The position numbers were made by a program, and so were the translations under genes. Below the pieces are notes generated by a model, which saw nothing but the letters and a program-made list of their open reading frames with translations, was not told the origin of the DNA and made no database searches. DNA of 47,208 nucleotides from WVWW01 sp041568335. Lineage in GTDB: Bacteria > Acidobacteriota > Polarisedimenticolia > Polarisedimenticolales > Polarisedimenticolaceae. The stretch is from contig JBFFZZ010000001.1 in the NCBI GenBank assembly GCA_041568335.1, forward strand, positions 1 through 47,208. Direction: 5' to 3'. Of this stretch, positions 35,445 through 43,520 are shown one piece after another; position 1 is the first letter of the stretch; every line of letters starts with the position of its first letter.

Positions 35445-35912
35445 TCAGGTCCTCGAGATGACGATCTGCGCCGGTTGCCCGGACCCGCGGGCGACGAGGT
35501 CGACGCGAAACGGCGCTAGCGGCCGTGGGGGCGGCCCGGCAACCTGGTGGCCCTGGAGGTTGTACTGGCCGTTGTGGCAGTTGCACCAGATGCGTCGCTT
35601 GTCCCGCCGATACTCGACGATACAGTCGAGGTGCGTGCAGGTGCCGGCGAAGGCGCGGAAATCGCCGTCGGCGACCCGGATCACGATCACGGGCTCGCTC
35701 CCGAAGCGGACGATCTTGTATCCCTTGTCGAGCAGCTCCGGATCGTTGGTAAACCCCGCCTCGACCTGGTTGGTCCCGGAATCGGGTATCTCCGGCGGAC
35801 TGACGAAGCGCAGTACCGGGTAGGCGATCGAGGCGAACAGCGCGCCGAATGATGTCGCCAAGAACCAGTTGAGGAAACTTCGACGGTCGCGTGGTCTTTG
35901 AGACTGGCTCAC
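35445..35912 (-). CDS. Rieske iron-sulfur protein of the bc-type complex
   Basis: About 155 residues from GTG 35912. A Tat-like signal with RRSFLNWF is followed by a membrane anchor (ATSFGALFASIAYPVL). The Rieske [2Fe-2S] ligands lie in CTHLDC and CNCHNGQY, with the cluster-loop Pro in GPPPRPL. In the GTG frame the sequence is also open to TTG 35966, but the strong ribosome-binding site between them serves a different frame. The GTG overlaps the stop of a 13-codon leader frame (GTGA), so coupling with that leader may set its translation. It begins the operon Rieske, cytochrome b, 11-heme, monoheme, ImcH-like. Confidence 0.9.
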   Translation of the reverse strand: MSQSQRPRDRRSFLNWFLATSFGALFASIAYPVLRFVSPPEIPDSGTNQVEAGFTNDPELLDKGYKIVRFGSEPVIVIRVADGDFRAFAGTCTHLDCIVEYRRDKRRIWCNCHNGQYNLQGHQVAGPPPRPLAPFRVDLVARGSGQPAQIVISRT

Positions 35913-35950
35913 GGTTCTGGGCGTCTTCCGAGAATCACAAAACGCATCAT
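35909..35950 (-). promoter_or_regulatory. Possible 13-codon leader ORF coupled to the Rieske gene
   Basis: AGAGGAGGG at 35952-35960 is the strongest ribosome-binding site in the region and sits before tandem ATG ATG (35950-35945). That frame reads MMRFVILGRRPEP and stops at TGA 35911-35909, overlapping the Rieske GTG by GTGA. The Rieske start has only a weak, distant GGAAG of its own. This looks like a translationally coupled leader; a one-base sequence error that hides an N-terminal extension of the Rieske protein is the alternative. Confidence 0.4.
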
Positions 35951-35969
35951 ACCCTCCTCTGGACAAACA

Positions 35970-35998
35970 AAGGGACCGGCGTCATCCGCCGGTCCCTT
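35970..35998 (-). terminator. Rho-independent terminator or attenuator between the nonaheme gene and the Rieske operon
   Basis: A perfect 11-bp inverted repeat (AAGGGACCGGC / GCCGGTCCCTT) with a 7-base loop, followed on the minus strand by TTTGTTTGT. It begins 25 bases after the stop of the 990-residue multiheme gene. Only about ten bases separate its T tract from the ribosome-binding site of the Rieske leader, so there is no room for a separate promoter after it. Either the Rieske promoter lies upstream of the hairpin or part of the transcription reads through. Confidence 0.75.
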
Positions 35999-36022
35999 CC
36001 CAGTGACACACACCCACCCGCC

Positions 36023-38995
36023 TTACCTTTCGATGGCGCGGCGAGTCTTCGACGGCTTGACTTGCCAGCTGCTGAGCGTGTTCGGCCGATCTCGGTTGAA
36101 CTCCTGGATCCGCATGCCCGGATTGAGCGAGACCAGCGCATCCCGCGACGCGATCAGCGCGCCGTTGGCGAAAAACGGATTGTGCACGCCGTGGCTGCCG
36201 TCGTTGTGGACCAGGGCCAGGTTCCAGCCGGACTTGAGGAGATCGTCGTGCGCGAACCCGGCCAGGGAACCCAGGACGGTCATCGACCCGTCGAGCACGT
36301 CGATATCCGGGATCCGGTGGGGTCCGGAGACCGACGTGTCGGTGAACGTCACCGTCAGGGCCTGACGTCCGCGGGACTCGCCGAAATGAACTTCCGCGAC
36401 ATCCGCCGCGTCGACGATCGTGGCATCCCCGTTGAGGTCGATCGTGTTCCCGGCGGCGATCAGGTCCTCGAACAGCCGAACGTAGGCGTCCTCCACCAGA
36501 TCCTCGACGATATCCGCCAGATGATCGATCGCCCCCTGCACGTCGTCGGGGTCGAGGTGCGGGCTGTGACAATCGGTACAGATGTTGCGGTCGGCGTAGA
36601 ACGTGTGGTTCGTTCCGCCACCGTTGTACGCGAGGACGTCGGGAGGAGGTGTCGACTCCATGTGGCAGGTGACGCAAACATCTTCGATGCCGGCGTGGCC
36701 ACCCGGAGAATCGACCGCGACGAAGTAGGCGTTCTGGCCCGCGATCATGTCGGCCTGAGCCGATCCATGAGGCGCGCGCGCCTTCTCGGAAGCCGAAAAC
36801 GTGTCCCAGATGCCGTCGTTGCGTTCCCCGCGCCGCGAGTTGTGGCAGGTCATGCAGATGGCCCCGCGCCCGGCGTCGGTGAACGTGAAGCCGGCGATCA
36901 GCGGCGGCGTGTCGCCGCTGATCCGCACCGTCGCGTTCGGATCGGATCCGCTCGTCGTGCCACTGGCGTGCGGATCGTGGCACGTGGCGCAGGTTTGCGG
37001 GTGCGCCTCGTCCTCGGTCCACGTGACCGTGACGCTGGCCAGCGGATCGGTCATCGGGTCGTCGTCGAGCAGAACCGGCAACCACTCGAGGAAGCCGTTG
37101 GCCGTGTGACAGCGCGAGCAGCTACCGCTGGTACTCCTTTCGATCGCCAGCTCGTAGTTGGCGTGCGGGCTGAGCTGCCACTGCTGGAAACGGGCGTGCC
37201 GCAGCGGCTCGCCGTGGCACGTCGCGCAGACATCGGCGGAGAGGTCGATGCGCGGCTCACCCACCGGTCCGGCGAACCCGTGAGCGAGCGAACTCTGCGG
37301 ACCGTGACAGTTCTCGCACTGGACGTTCGCCTTGCGCGCGGTTTGCGGCGTCTGCGCGAGCGCGTTGCTCCAGTTGTCCGGCTGCGGGTTACCCAACATC
37401 GTGAGGAACGTGCTGTAATCGTCGGCTTCGTCGATGCCGAGATTGTCGTCCTCGGGGTTGTAGCCCACGGTATGACAGCTGAAGCATTGGGTTCCCCAGT
37501 AGGCGCTGGAGTTGAAGTTGTCGGTGAAGATCTCGGCGTGACCGGTCTGGGCCCAGTCGGTGAACTTGTCCGGCGCGAACATGTCGTTGTGGCAGAACGT
37601 ACATGCGGTATCCGCGACCGGTCTGCCGTCCATGTCCTCGTCGACGATCACGCCACGCCACTCCCCGGCATAGACCTCCAGCGTCGCCGGGTTCCCCGCG
37701 CCCTCGGCCGCGTCCGCGAGCTCGAGCTCGTAGAGGCCTGGAACGTCGGGGGTGAAGTGGGGCCAGCGCGTCGTCGCGTCATTGAGCGTGGCCGCCGAGC
37801 CGGCCGGCGCATTCAGCGTCCAATCGTAGGCCGTATGCTCCTTGGCCTGAACCAGCACCGGTACGTTGATCGGCACGTTGCGCAAGCCGGTGGACCACTC
37901 CCACGGCAGATCCGTGTGGATCTCGACCTCGTCGGTAAAGATACCCAGATCGGTGTCGACCTCGACCTCGAGCACAACAAGCACCGTTTCCTCCAGGGAC
38001 CATGGGTTGATCCCGACGACCTGCATCCGATCCTGCAGGCCTCCGAAGGACCCGTGGGGAGGGATCGTGACGTTGGGCGGGAGCTGGTCCTGGGTCACGA
38101 TGGGTTCCTCTAGGTGGTCGATCAGCCCCGTCTTGTAGGCGCCCCCGTCCGCGAGCGTCACCGTGGCGGTATCCGTGTTGCCGTTGGCGATGGCGACGGT
38201 CTCACCGTAGGTCTGCGTCCAGGTGATCGAGTTGATCGTCGCCGTCGGTGGTGCGGTGATGTCCACCGTCGCCGTGACGATCCCGCCGGGGAACATATTC
38301 CCGGATACGCTCGCCTCGACCATGACGGGGACCGTCGGCAACAGCGCAATGTCGAGATTGCTGATCGGCGTCCCGGCCGTCACCGTCACGCTCTGCGCCT
38401 GAGTGGTGTAACCCGCGAACGAGTACGCAAACGAGTAGGTTCCGGGATTCAGCTGTCCCGAATAAGTGCCCGACGCGTTGGTCGTTGCGAAGTTGGATCC
38501 CTGAACCGTGACCGTCACGCCGGGGATCGGGTTGCCCGTCAGGCTGTCCGTGACGATCCCGGAGACGGTGACCAGGTTCGAAACGACCGCAGATCCCGTC
38601 AGGTAGGCGTTGAATCCACCGCTGCCGGAATCGCCGCCGATCTCCGCATAGTAGGTCCCGGCAGCCGGTAGGGTGAACACATGGGTCAAGTTGCCCATGC
38701 CCAACCAGCTGATGGAGCGCGTCATTCCCGGCACGACCATGCCGCCCGAATCGCGAATCACGGCGGTCGGGACGAGTGTCGAACCCGGCGCGGCCTGCAC
38801 GGTGAGCGTCACCGTTTCGCCGCCCGCAGCCAGGAAACGGCCCTGAACCAAGTCGACACCCGCGGTGTCGATCGTTCCCGAAAATCGGTCGCCGAGCCCG
38901 GTGTCGACGATCGTCTGTGAAAAAGTCATGGGGCTGATCAAGAGCAGCACAAGCGCACTCAGCCCTGCAGTCAACCAAACTCCTCCGTTCTTCAT
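36023..38995 (-). CDS. Large exported nonaheme cytochrome with N-terminal beta domains, candidate cell-surface electron carrier
   Basis: A 990-residue protein. A signal peptide (to about residue 27) is followed by a PPC-like beta domain (about 30-135), a carboxypeptidase-regulatory-like domain (VSGIVTDSLTGNPIPGVTVTV, about 145-215), two further beta domains (about 225-440), then nine CxxCH motifs between about 460 and 820: CTFCH, CFSCH, CENCH, CATCH, CSRCH, CATCH, CMTCH, CVTCH and CTDCH. The C-terminus has a dockerin-like stretch (DLNGDATIVDAADVAEVHFG). No transmembrane anchor or lipobox is seen, so it is either periplasmic or exported to the surface. GGGAGG precedes the ATG. Its position between the bc-type operon and the porin-cytochrome pair makes it a candidate outer electron partner, analogous in role but not in sequence to MtrC or OmcS. 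Confidence 0.8.
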   Translation of the reverse strand: MKNGGVWLTAGLSALVLLLISPMTFSQTIVDTGLGDRFSGTIDTAGVDLVQGRFLAAGGETVTLTVQAAPGSTLVPTAVIRDSGGMVVPGMTRSISWLGMGNLTHVFTLPAAGTYYAEIGGDSGSGGFNAYLTGSAVVSNLVTVSGIVTDSLTGNPIPGVTVTVQGSNFATTNASGTYSGQLNPGTYSFAYSFAGYTTQAQSVTVTAGTPISNLDIALLPTVPVMVEASVSGNMFPGGIVTATVDITAPPTATINSITWTQTYGETVAIANGNTDTATVTLADGGAYKTGLIDHLEEPIVTQDQLPPNVTIPPHGSFGGLQDRMQVVGINPWSLEETVLVVLEVEVDTDLGIFTDEVEIHTDLPWEWSTGLRNVPINVPVLVQAKEHTAYDWTLNAPAGSAATLNDATTRWPHFTPDVPGLYELELADAAEGAGNPATLEVYAGEWRGVIVDEDMDGRPVADTACTFCHNDMFAPDKFTDWAQTGHAEIFTDNFNSSAYWGTQCFSCHTVGYNPEDDNLGIDEADDYSTFLTMLGNPQPDNWSNALAQTPQTARKANVQCENCHGPQSSLAHGFAGPVGEPRIDLSADVCATCHGEPLRHARFQQWQLSPHANYELAIERSTSGSCSRCHTANGFLEWLPVLLDDDPMTDPLASVTVTWTEDEAHPQTCATCHDPHASGTTSGSDPNATVRISGDTPPLIAGFTFTDAGRGAICMTCHNSRRGERNDGIWDTFSASEKARAPHGSAQADMIAGQNAYFVAVDSPGGHAGIEDVCVTCHMESTPPPDVLAYNGGGTNHTFYADRNICTDCHSPHLDPDDVQGAIDHLADIVEDLVEDAYVRLFEDLIAAGNTIDLNGDATIVDAADVAEVHFGESRGRQALTVTFTDTSVSGPHRIPDIDVLDGSMTVLGSLAGFAHDDLLKSGWNLALVHNDGSHGVHNPFFANGALIASRDALVSLNPGMRIQEFNRDRPNTLSSWQVKPSKTRRAIER

Positions 38996-39267
38996 CGTTG
39001 CCTCCCGGCCGGGGCCAGCCGGGGCGGCTGCCCCGTTCCTTACGCAAGGAATTCTAGGGATTTTTTTGGCTCTTGATCACTGCGGAAACCCGTCACGGAG
39101 GCGCGCCAGACATAAGGGTATCCCCGTGCATCGCAGTCGCTTAGCGTGTGTGACAATAACCTACCGACAGCAACGGGTGCTCCGCGCTCGGCTCGGTAAC
39201 CGGACACAACAAACAAAGTCAACGCGAGTCTCGGCGCACCTTGAGCTTTCATGTGGAGGGTAGCCGG

Positions 39268-39873
39268 ATGAACACGAAACGATTGGCGATCGGATGCGCG
39301 GCGGTGCTGTTCCTGGCGGGACTTCTGTGTCCTGCTGCCGCCGAGAAAGGCGACAAGTTTGTGAGGTTCGGCGTCCTCTACAGCATGCCGACGGACGACT
39401 TCACGATGGGGACGCAGACGACCGAGCTGGACGAATCGGTCGGGTTTCAGGCCTCGTTCGAGTACCAGCTTTCCGATCTCATCGGAATCGAGCCGGGGGT
39501 CAGCTCGGGAAGCTACGACCTGACGGTCGTGGAGCCCGGGTTCGCCGACGTGAACGGCGACACGCAGCTGTTCGCCGTCACGACGAACCTCAACTTTCAC
39601 TTCCGGAAGGACAGCGGGCTGGATCTCTCGGTCGGGCCGACAATCGGGTACGCCTTCTGGGATGACATCACGTTGTCCGGGTTCGCGACGCCGGTGACGA
39701 CCGACGACGAGTTCCTGTTCGGCGCGAGCATCGCGCTGGCCTATCCCTTCGGCGACGGTGGCTGGGGCTTCAACGCGGGCCTGAGCTACCTCGCCCTGGA
39801 CGTCACGCCGCCCGGTGGCGCCATCGGGGTGAGCCCGGTCCAGGGGAAGGTCGGCCTCAGCTACGCCTTCTGA
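39268..39873 (+). CDS. Small outer-membrane beta-barrel protein
   Basis: A 201-residue exported protein. Signal peptide at 1-24 (AAVLFLAGLLCPAAA), then alternating beta strands typical of an eight-stranded OmpW/OmpA-type barrel (VRFGVLYSMPTDDF, DLSVGPTIGYAFWDDITL), ending in the aromatic C-terminal strand KVGLSYAF expected by the BAM machinery. ATG 39268 is chosen because of GGAGGG eight bases upstream and the signal peptide; the frame is open to TTG 39241. It is the only plus-strand gene inside the electron-transfer island, lying between the nonaheme and porin genes. Its function is unknown. Confidence 0.8.
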   Translation: MNTKRLAIGCAAVLFLAGLLCPAAAEKGDKFVRFGVLYSMPTDDFTMGTQTTELDESVGFQASFEYQLSDLIGIEPGVSSGSYDLTVVEPGFADVNGDTQLFAVTTNLNFHFRKDSGLDLSVGPTIGYAFWDDITLSGFATPVTTDDEFLFGASIALAYPFGDGGWGFNAGLSYLALDVTPPGGAIGVSPVQGKVGLSYAF

Positions 39874-39901
39874 CTTTCCGCACAGGCGCTTCCAGACCAA
39901 T

Positions 39902-39927
39902 GGAGCCGCTCCCTCGGGAGCGGCTCC
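39902..39927 (+). terminator. Terminator hairpin after the small barrel gene
   Basis: GGAGCCGCTCCC and GGGAGCGGCTCC form a long, GC-rich inverted repeat, followed on the plus strand by GCTTTATTT. It lies 28 bases after the barrel gene stop and 26 bases beyond the end of the convergent porin gene, so it may serve both directions, though the T-rich side favours the plus strand. Confidence 0.75.
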
Positions 39928-39953
39928 GCTTTATTTGGCCCTGTCGGCGGAAT

Positions 39954-42002
39954 CTAGAAGCGCAGCCCCGCACGAACCACAACGTGGTTGCCGTCATAGT
40001 CGAGCAGGTCATTCACGTCGTCGTAGTCAAAGTGACGGTAGGCACCGCCAACGCGCAATCCGCTTTCGAACGTGTAGCTGACACCGACCTCGGAATCCAT
40101 GTACTCCTGCATGATGACCAGGTTGTTGAGCACCGACGGCGTCGGCAACGTGAGGTCGATCACGTTGTTGAATCCGTCCGCCTCGATGCTCGAGGCCATC
40201 ACGTAGCAGTGCCAGGCGTCGCGCCGGTAGTCCAGCCGACCGAGGATCTGCGAATTGTCGTTGAGGAAGTCGGAAGATCCGGGTGCGACCGCACCAAAAC
40301 CCGCCGTATCGAACAGGATCGCGGTCGACCCGTCGACCTCGGTGTCGGTGTAACGCAGCAGGTAGCTCACGTTGTCTCCCGCCGCGTGTGTCCAGTCGAC
40401 CGACCAGGCCGTCCCGTCGACCGTCGAGTTGTTGTCGATCGCCGGAGGGACCGGGCGGATGTTCGGTGAAATGTTCTCGTTGTCCCAGTTGCGGTAGGTC
40501 GCGTTGAAACGCATGCCCTGGCGCGGGGTGACCGTGGCGCGAAACCGCGTCTGCGTCTTCATGAAGTGCGATACGTTGGTGAACGCCATGTCCATTTCAC
40601 CATCCTCGAAATCTGCGGACAGTCGCAACCAGCGCGCCGGTCTTGCGGTCAATCCCAGGATCAGCGTGTCGTCGTTGTCCGAGTCGAAGTTGGTGTCCCG
40701 GACACCGCCGTAGCCGCTGCGTTCGAGACTGCGCGACATCGTGCGGTAGCCGGCGCGAACGCGGACCTGCCGGTGCGGCTGGTAGTCCAGCAAAGCGGTG
40801 ATCGTGTCGACCTCCTGGTCGAACCGGGTCACGCTTCCGGGTGTCGCGTCGCCATCGAGGTCCTCGAACGTGCCGTCGCCGTCGAGATCCCGATCGAGCG
40901 TCCCGTCCAGCTCGCGGTTGTAGCTCTTGTAGCTGAGGTGCGCCGTCAGCGGAGCCGCGATGCGAATGGCGGCGTCGAATTCGACGATCATCGTGTCGCC
41001 ATCGAGGCGTGCCGTCGAGATCCCGGTGTCGGCGACGCACACGTCGCCGGCCGTGATCGCATCACAGGTGGCGTCGTTGCTGCACGTGGCACCGCTGATC
41101 GCGCAGGTCCCGCCGAACTCGAGTCCGTTGAACGCGATCCCGAGTTGCTCGACGGTGACGTCGGACGTGATCTCCTCGTCCCCGAGCAGTGTACCCGCGG
41201 CGGATAGCGTCAAGGCGACTCGTTTCGTCACCGGTGCCTGCAGGATCAACGTGGTCCAATCCTGCTCGGTATTGTCCCGTTGCATCCAGTGGTAGCTGTC
41301 GAGCTGCGTCGCGTTGGAAAGATCAATGCCCAGATCACCCTCGGTTTCCTGGACGATGTTGTTGGTGTAGTCGTTGAGCGCCTGGCGAAAGACCAGGTTG
41401 ACCTTGCCCAGCTTGGCGTCGACCCCGACCGTCAGGCCCTCGCTTTCGGCATCCAGAGGGGCCTCGAGCCGGAACACATCGCGGCTGACGTCTTTCATGA
41501 AGAGCGAATCTCCACTTCGTCGGTTGTTGCGGTACTGCACGACGGCGGACACCTTTTCTGTTGCGTGGATCCTCAGGCTCAACAGGTCGCGCCGCCGCTC
41601 GGCGTCCCAGGCCGCTCCATCCTCGTTGTCGACCAGTTCAAAAAGGTTGTACATGTAGTCCTGTTTGGTGGAGGTGAAGCGCAGATCCCAACGGTCCTTC
41701 TTGCCCAGTTTGAATGCGCTTCGCTGGTAGGGCTCGGAGCCGCCGAAGCCTTCGAGCTCGATGCGCGCGAAGTCGACCCAGTCGCTCGACTCGTTTAGCC
41801 ACCCGACATTCAACCGATCGACGTAGGTTCCCGACGATTGTCCGTCGAAGTCTTCGTCGTACTTCCGCTGCTCGCCATCGACGTTGACGTTGCGATGGGC
41901 CAGTTCGATCTCACCCTCGATCTGGCCTTCGCCGTCCGCGTGAGTCGTCGGGAGCATGAGCAGGAGACCGGCGAACACGGCTAGGTAGGCGGTGTATCGC
42001 AT
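39954..42002 (-). CDS. MtrB/PioB-like outer-membrane porin of a porin-cytochrome conduit
   Basis: A 682-residue beta-barrel with signal peptide at 1-22 (YLAVFAGLLLMLPTTHA) and some 25 alternating strands, ending YDGNHVVVRAGLRF with a terminal Phe. Strand patterns such as DRWDLRFTSTKQDYMYNLFE and QVRVRAGYRTMSRSLERSGY are those of the MtrB/PioB family, which sheathes a decaheme cytochrome across the outer membrane. An extracellular-looking loop holds a Cys-rich insert (CAISGATCSNDATC). Starts are ATG 42005 or 42002; the latter has GGAGG at better spacing and overlaps the decaheme stop (TGATG). It is encoded directly after the decaheme gene, the normal order for such pairs. Confidence 0.85.
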   Translation of the reverse strand: MRYTAYLAVFAGLLLMLPTTHADGEGQIEGEIELAHRNVNVDGEQRKYDEDFDGQSSGTYVDRLNVGWLNESSDWVDFARIELEGFGGSEPYQRSAFKLGKKDRWDLRFTSTKQDYMYNLFELVDNEDGAAWDAERRRDLLSLRIHATEKVSAVVQYRNNRRSGDSLFMKDVSRDVFRLEAPLDAESEGLTVGVDAKLGKVNLVFRQALNDYTNNIVQETEGDLGIDLSNATQLDSYHWMQRDNTEQDWTTLILQAPVTKRVALTLSAAGTLLGDEEITSDVTVEQLGIAFNGLEFGGTCAISGATCSNDATCDAITAGDVCVADTGISTARLDGDTMIVEFDAAIRIAAPLTAHLSYKSYNRELDGTLDRDLDGDGTFEDLDGDATPGSVTRFDQEVDTITALLDYQPHRQVRVRAGYRTMSRSLERSGYGGVRDTNFDSDNDDTLILGLTARPARWLRLSADFEDGEMDMAFTNVSHFMKTQTRFRATVTPRQGMRFNATYRNWDNENISPNIRPVPPAIDNNSTVDGTAWSVDWTHAAGDNVSYLLRYTDTEVDGSTAILFDTAGFGAVAPGSSDFLNDNSQILGRLDYRRDAWHCYVMASSIEADGFNNVIDLTLPTPSVLNNLVIMQEYMDSEVGVSYTFESGLRVGGAYRHFDYDDVNDLLDYDGNHVVVRAGLRF

Positions 42003-42829
42003 CATTCCTCCAGGAAGTACGGGCTCGTGTTGGAGCCGTGGATGGCCGTGTGGCAGGCGGTGCACTTCTCGTTCAGGAACCGCGGCGCGCTGTGCCAGAC
42101 GGGTGTGACACTCGCGGAGTGACACTGATAACAAAGGTTGACTTGCGTCTCGTAGGTCAACAGGTGGCGGTTGGTGGAGCCGTGGACCGTGTGACAGGTC
42201 GAGCAACCGTCCATCAAGGCGACGTCGTGCGCGTAGACGTATGGGGCCATCTTCTCGGTGTGACAGTCGCCACAGGTCTGGTTCGCCAGGGTCGTGTTGG
42301 TCCGCAGGGAATCGGTACCATGGGGGTTGTGACAACCGGTGCAATCCTCGGCCGGATGCGAACGGGGCATCCCGAACTGCGCCACGATCCCCTGGTGGCA
42401 ATCGGCACAGAGTTCCGGAGGCCGCTTGGTGAGCATCTGATCCGCGGCCGCGTGCGGGTCATGGCAATCCTGGCAGGTGACATCGGCCAGTCGGTGCAAT
42501 GCCCCGGCGGCGCGGAAGTGCGAGGCCTGCTCGGTGTGGCAGTCCAGGCACTGTTGCGAGGCCTCGCGGGGGGGCAGCAGCGCGGGGCGAATGATCGAGT
42601 CAAGCTCGCCTCCGCTGTCCATGTGCTCCTGGCCGTTGCCGTGGCATGCGCTGCACGAGGTCTCGTGAACCCAGCCCTTCGCTGTGGCGTGCGGGGTCTT
42701 GGCAAACTCGGCCACGGTTTCCTCATGGCAGGCAGCACACTCCTCCGCGGGTGGCCCGGTGTCCTCGGCCGGCGTCGACGCCGAGAACACCAGGAACAGA
42801 AACAAGAGAACGAAATAAGTTCGTCGCAT
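42002..42829 (-). CDS. Decaheme c-type cytochrome, DmsE/MtrA/PioA-like
   Basis: A 275-residue exported protein. From ATG 42829 (AGAGG upstream) there is a signal peptide (FVLLFLFLVFSASTPA), then ten CxxCH motifs spread evenly: CAACH, CSACH, CLDCH, CQDCH, CADCH, CTGCH, CGDCH, CSTCH, CYQCH and CTACH. Size, heme number and spacing match the DmsE/MtrA family that sits inside an MtrB-type porin. The frame is open upstream to 42928 but those residues lack a signal. The stop overlaps the porin start, giving coupled translation. Together they form a conduit between periplasm and cell surface. Confidence 0.9.
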   Translation of the reverse strand: MRRTYFVLLFLFLVFSASTPAEDTGPPAEECAACHEETVAEFAKTPHATAKGWVHETSCSACHGNGQEHMDSGGELDSIIRPALLPPREASQQCLDCHTEQASHFRAAGALHRLADVTCQDCHDPHAAADQMLTKRPPELCADCHQGIVAQFGMPRSHPAEDCTGCHNPHGTDSLRTNTTLANQTCGDCHTEKMAPYVYAHDVALMDGCSTCHTVHGSTNRHLLTYETQVNLCYQCHSASVTPVWHSAPRFLNEKCTACHTAIHGSNTSPYFLEE

Positions 42830-42977
42830 GGGCAACCTCTTGAAGCGCCTGGTGGCGCAGGGTGACCTTATCGCGTCCAAGAAAGCCACGTCATACGGGG
42901 AAACCGTCATGGACGCGGGCCCTAGCATCTAATAAACGAGGGACGGTTTTCAAGACGGAACAATGAATTTTGCGATC

Positions 42978-43469
42978 CTAGGCCCAGGGCGGCGGATCGA
43001 TCGGCTTGATTTCTTCCGCATCGAGCCAGTTCTGCATGTGCTCGTGCAGTCGGTCGGAGCGGTAGAGGTACCAGACGTCGCGGGCCTCATCGGCCCCACG
43101 CAGGAACAGGTTGAGCTCTTCGGCCGCGTTGTCCGATTCGAACGCTTCCTTGAGCTTGGCGTTGGTCTCCGTGTCCAGACCGTTGTCCTTCTCGGCGAGG
43201 AAGGCCTCCATCCAGCCCAGCTTCGTCTCGGTGGTCACCGGCTTGACGTAGGCTCGGGTGGTGTCGTTGGCGGTTGCGGGCTGGGTGGCGGCGGCGAGGG
43301 TGTTCGCGGAGAAATCGTCATCGTCGTCTTCGAAATCGTCGTCTTCGCCCTCACCCTCGATGAGCACCCTGCCGGTAACGAGGTCCAGGTAGTAGACGAT
43401 TTCCTCGTCGTGGTTGGTGAAGGCAACCTCGAGCTCGTCCCAGTCGACCCTGATCGGTTTGTGTTTCAT
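42978..43469 (-). CDS. UPF0158-like protein
   Basis: A 163-residue cytoplasmic protein. The N-terminus IRVDWDELEVAFTN with VYYLDLVTGRVL matches the start of UPF0158 family proteins, and the C-terminal half is helical (NLFLRGADEARDVWYLYRSDRL). Between them is a strongly acidic stretch of Asp and Glu (about residues 40-52) and a low-complexity Ala/Thr linker. The family has no established function. The 52-base gap to alr holds no recognisable signal. Confidence 0.6.
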   Translation of the reverse strand: MKHKPIRVDWDELEVAFTNHDEEIVYYLDLVTGRVLIEGEGEDDDFEDDDDDFSANTLAAATQPATANDTTRAYVKPVTTETKLGWMEAFLAEKDNGLDTETNAKLKEAFESDNAAEELNLFLRGADEARDVWYLYRSDRLHEHMQNWLDAEEIKPIDPPPWA

Positions 43470-43520
43470 TGGACTAGACTTCGCGACCGAAGCGAATTTA
43501 ACCCCGGTTGCGGGCGCAAA

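Noticed and set aside
42002..42401. N-terminal extension of the porin frame up to 42401
   Set aside because: It runs through the decaheme coding sequence out of frame. A proper signal peptide and ribosome-binding site are found at 42002-42005.
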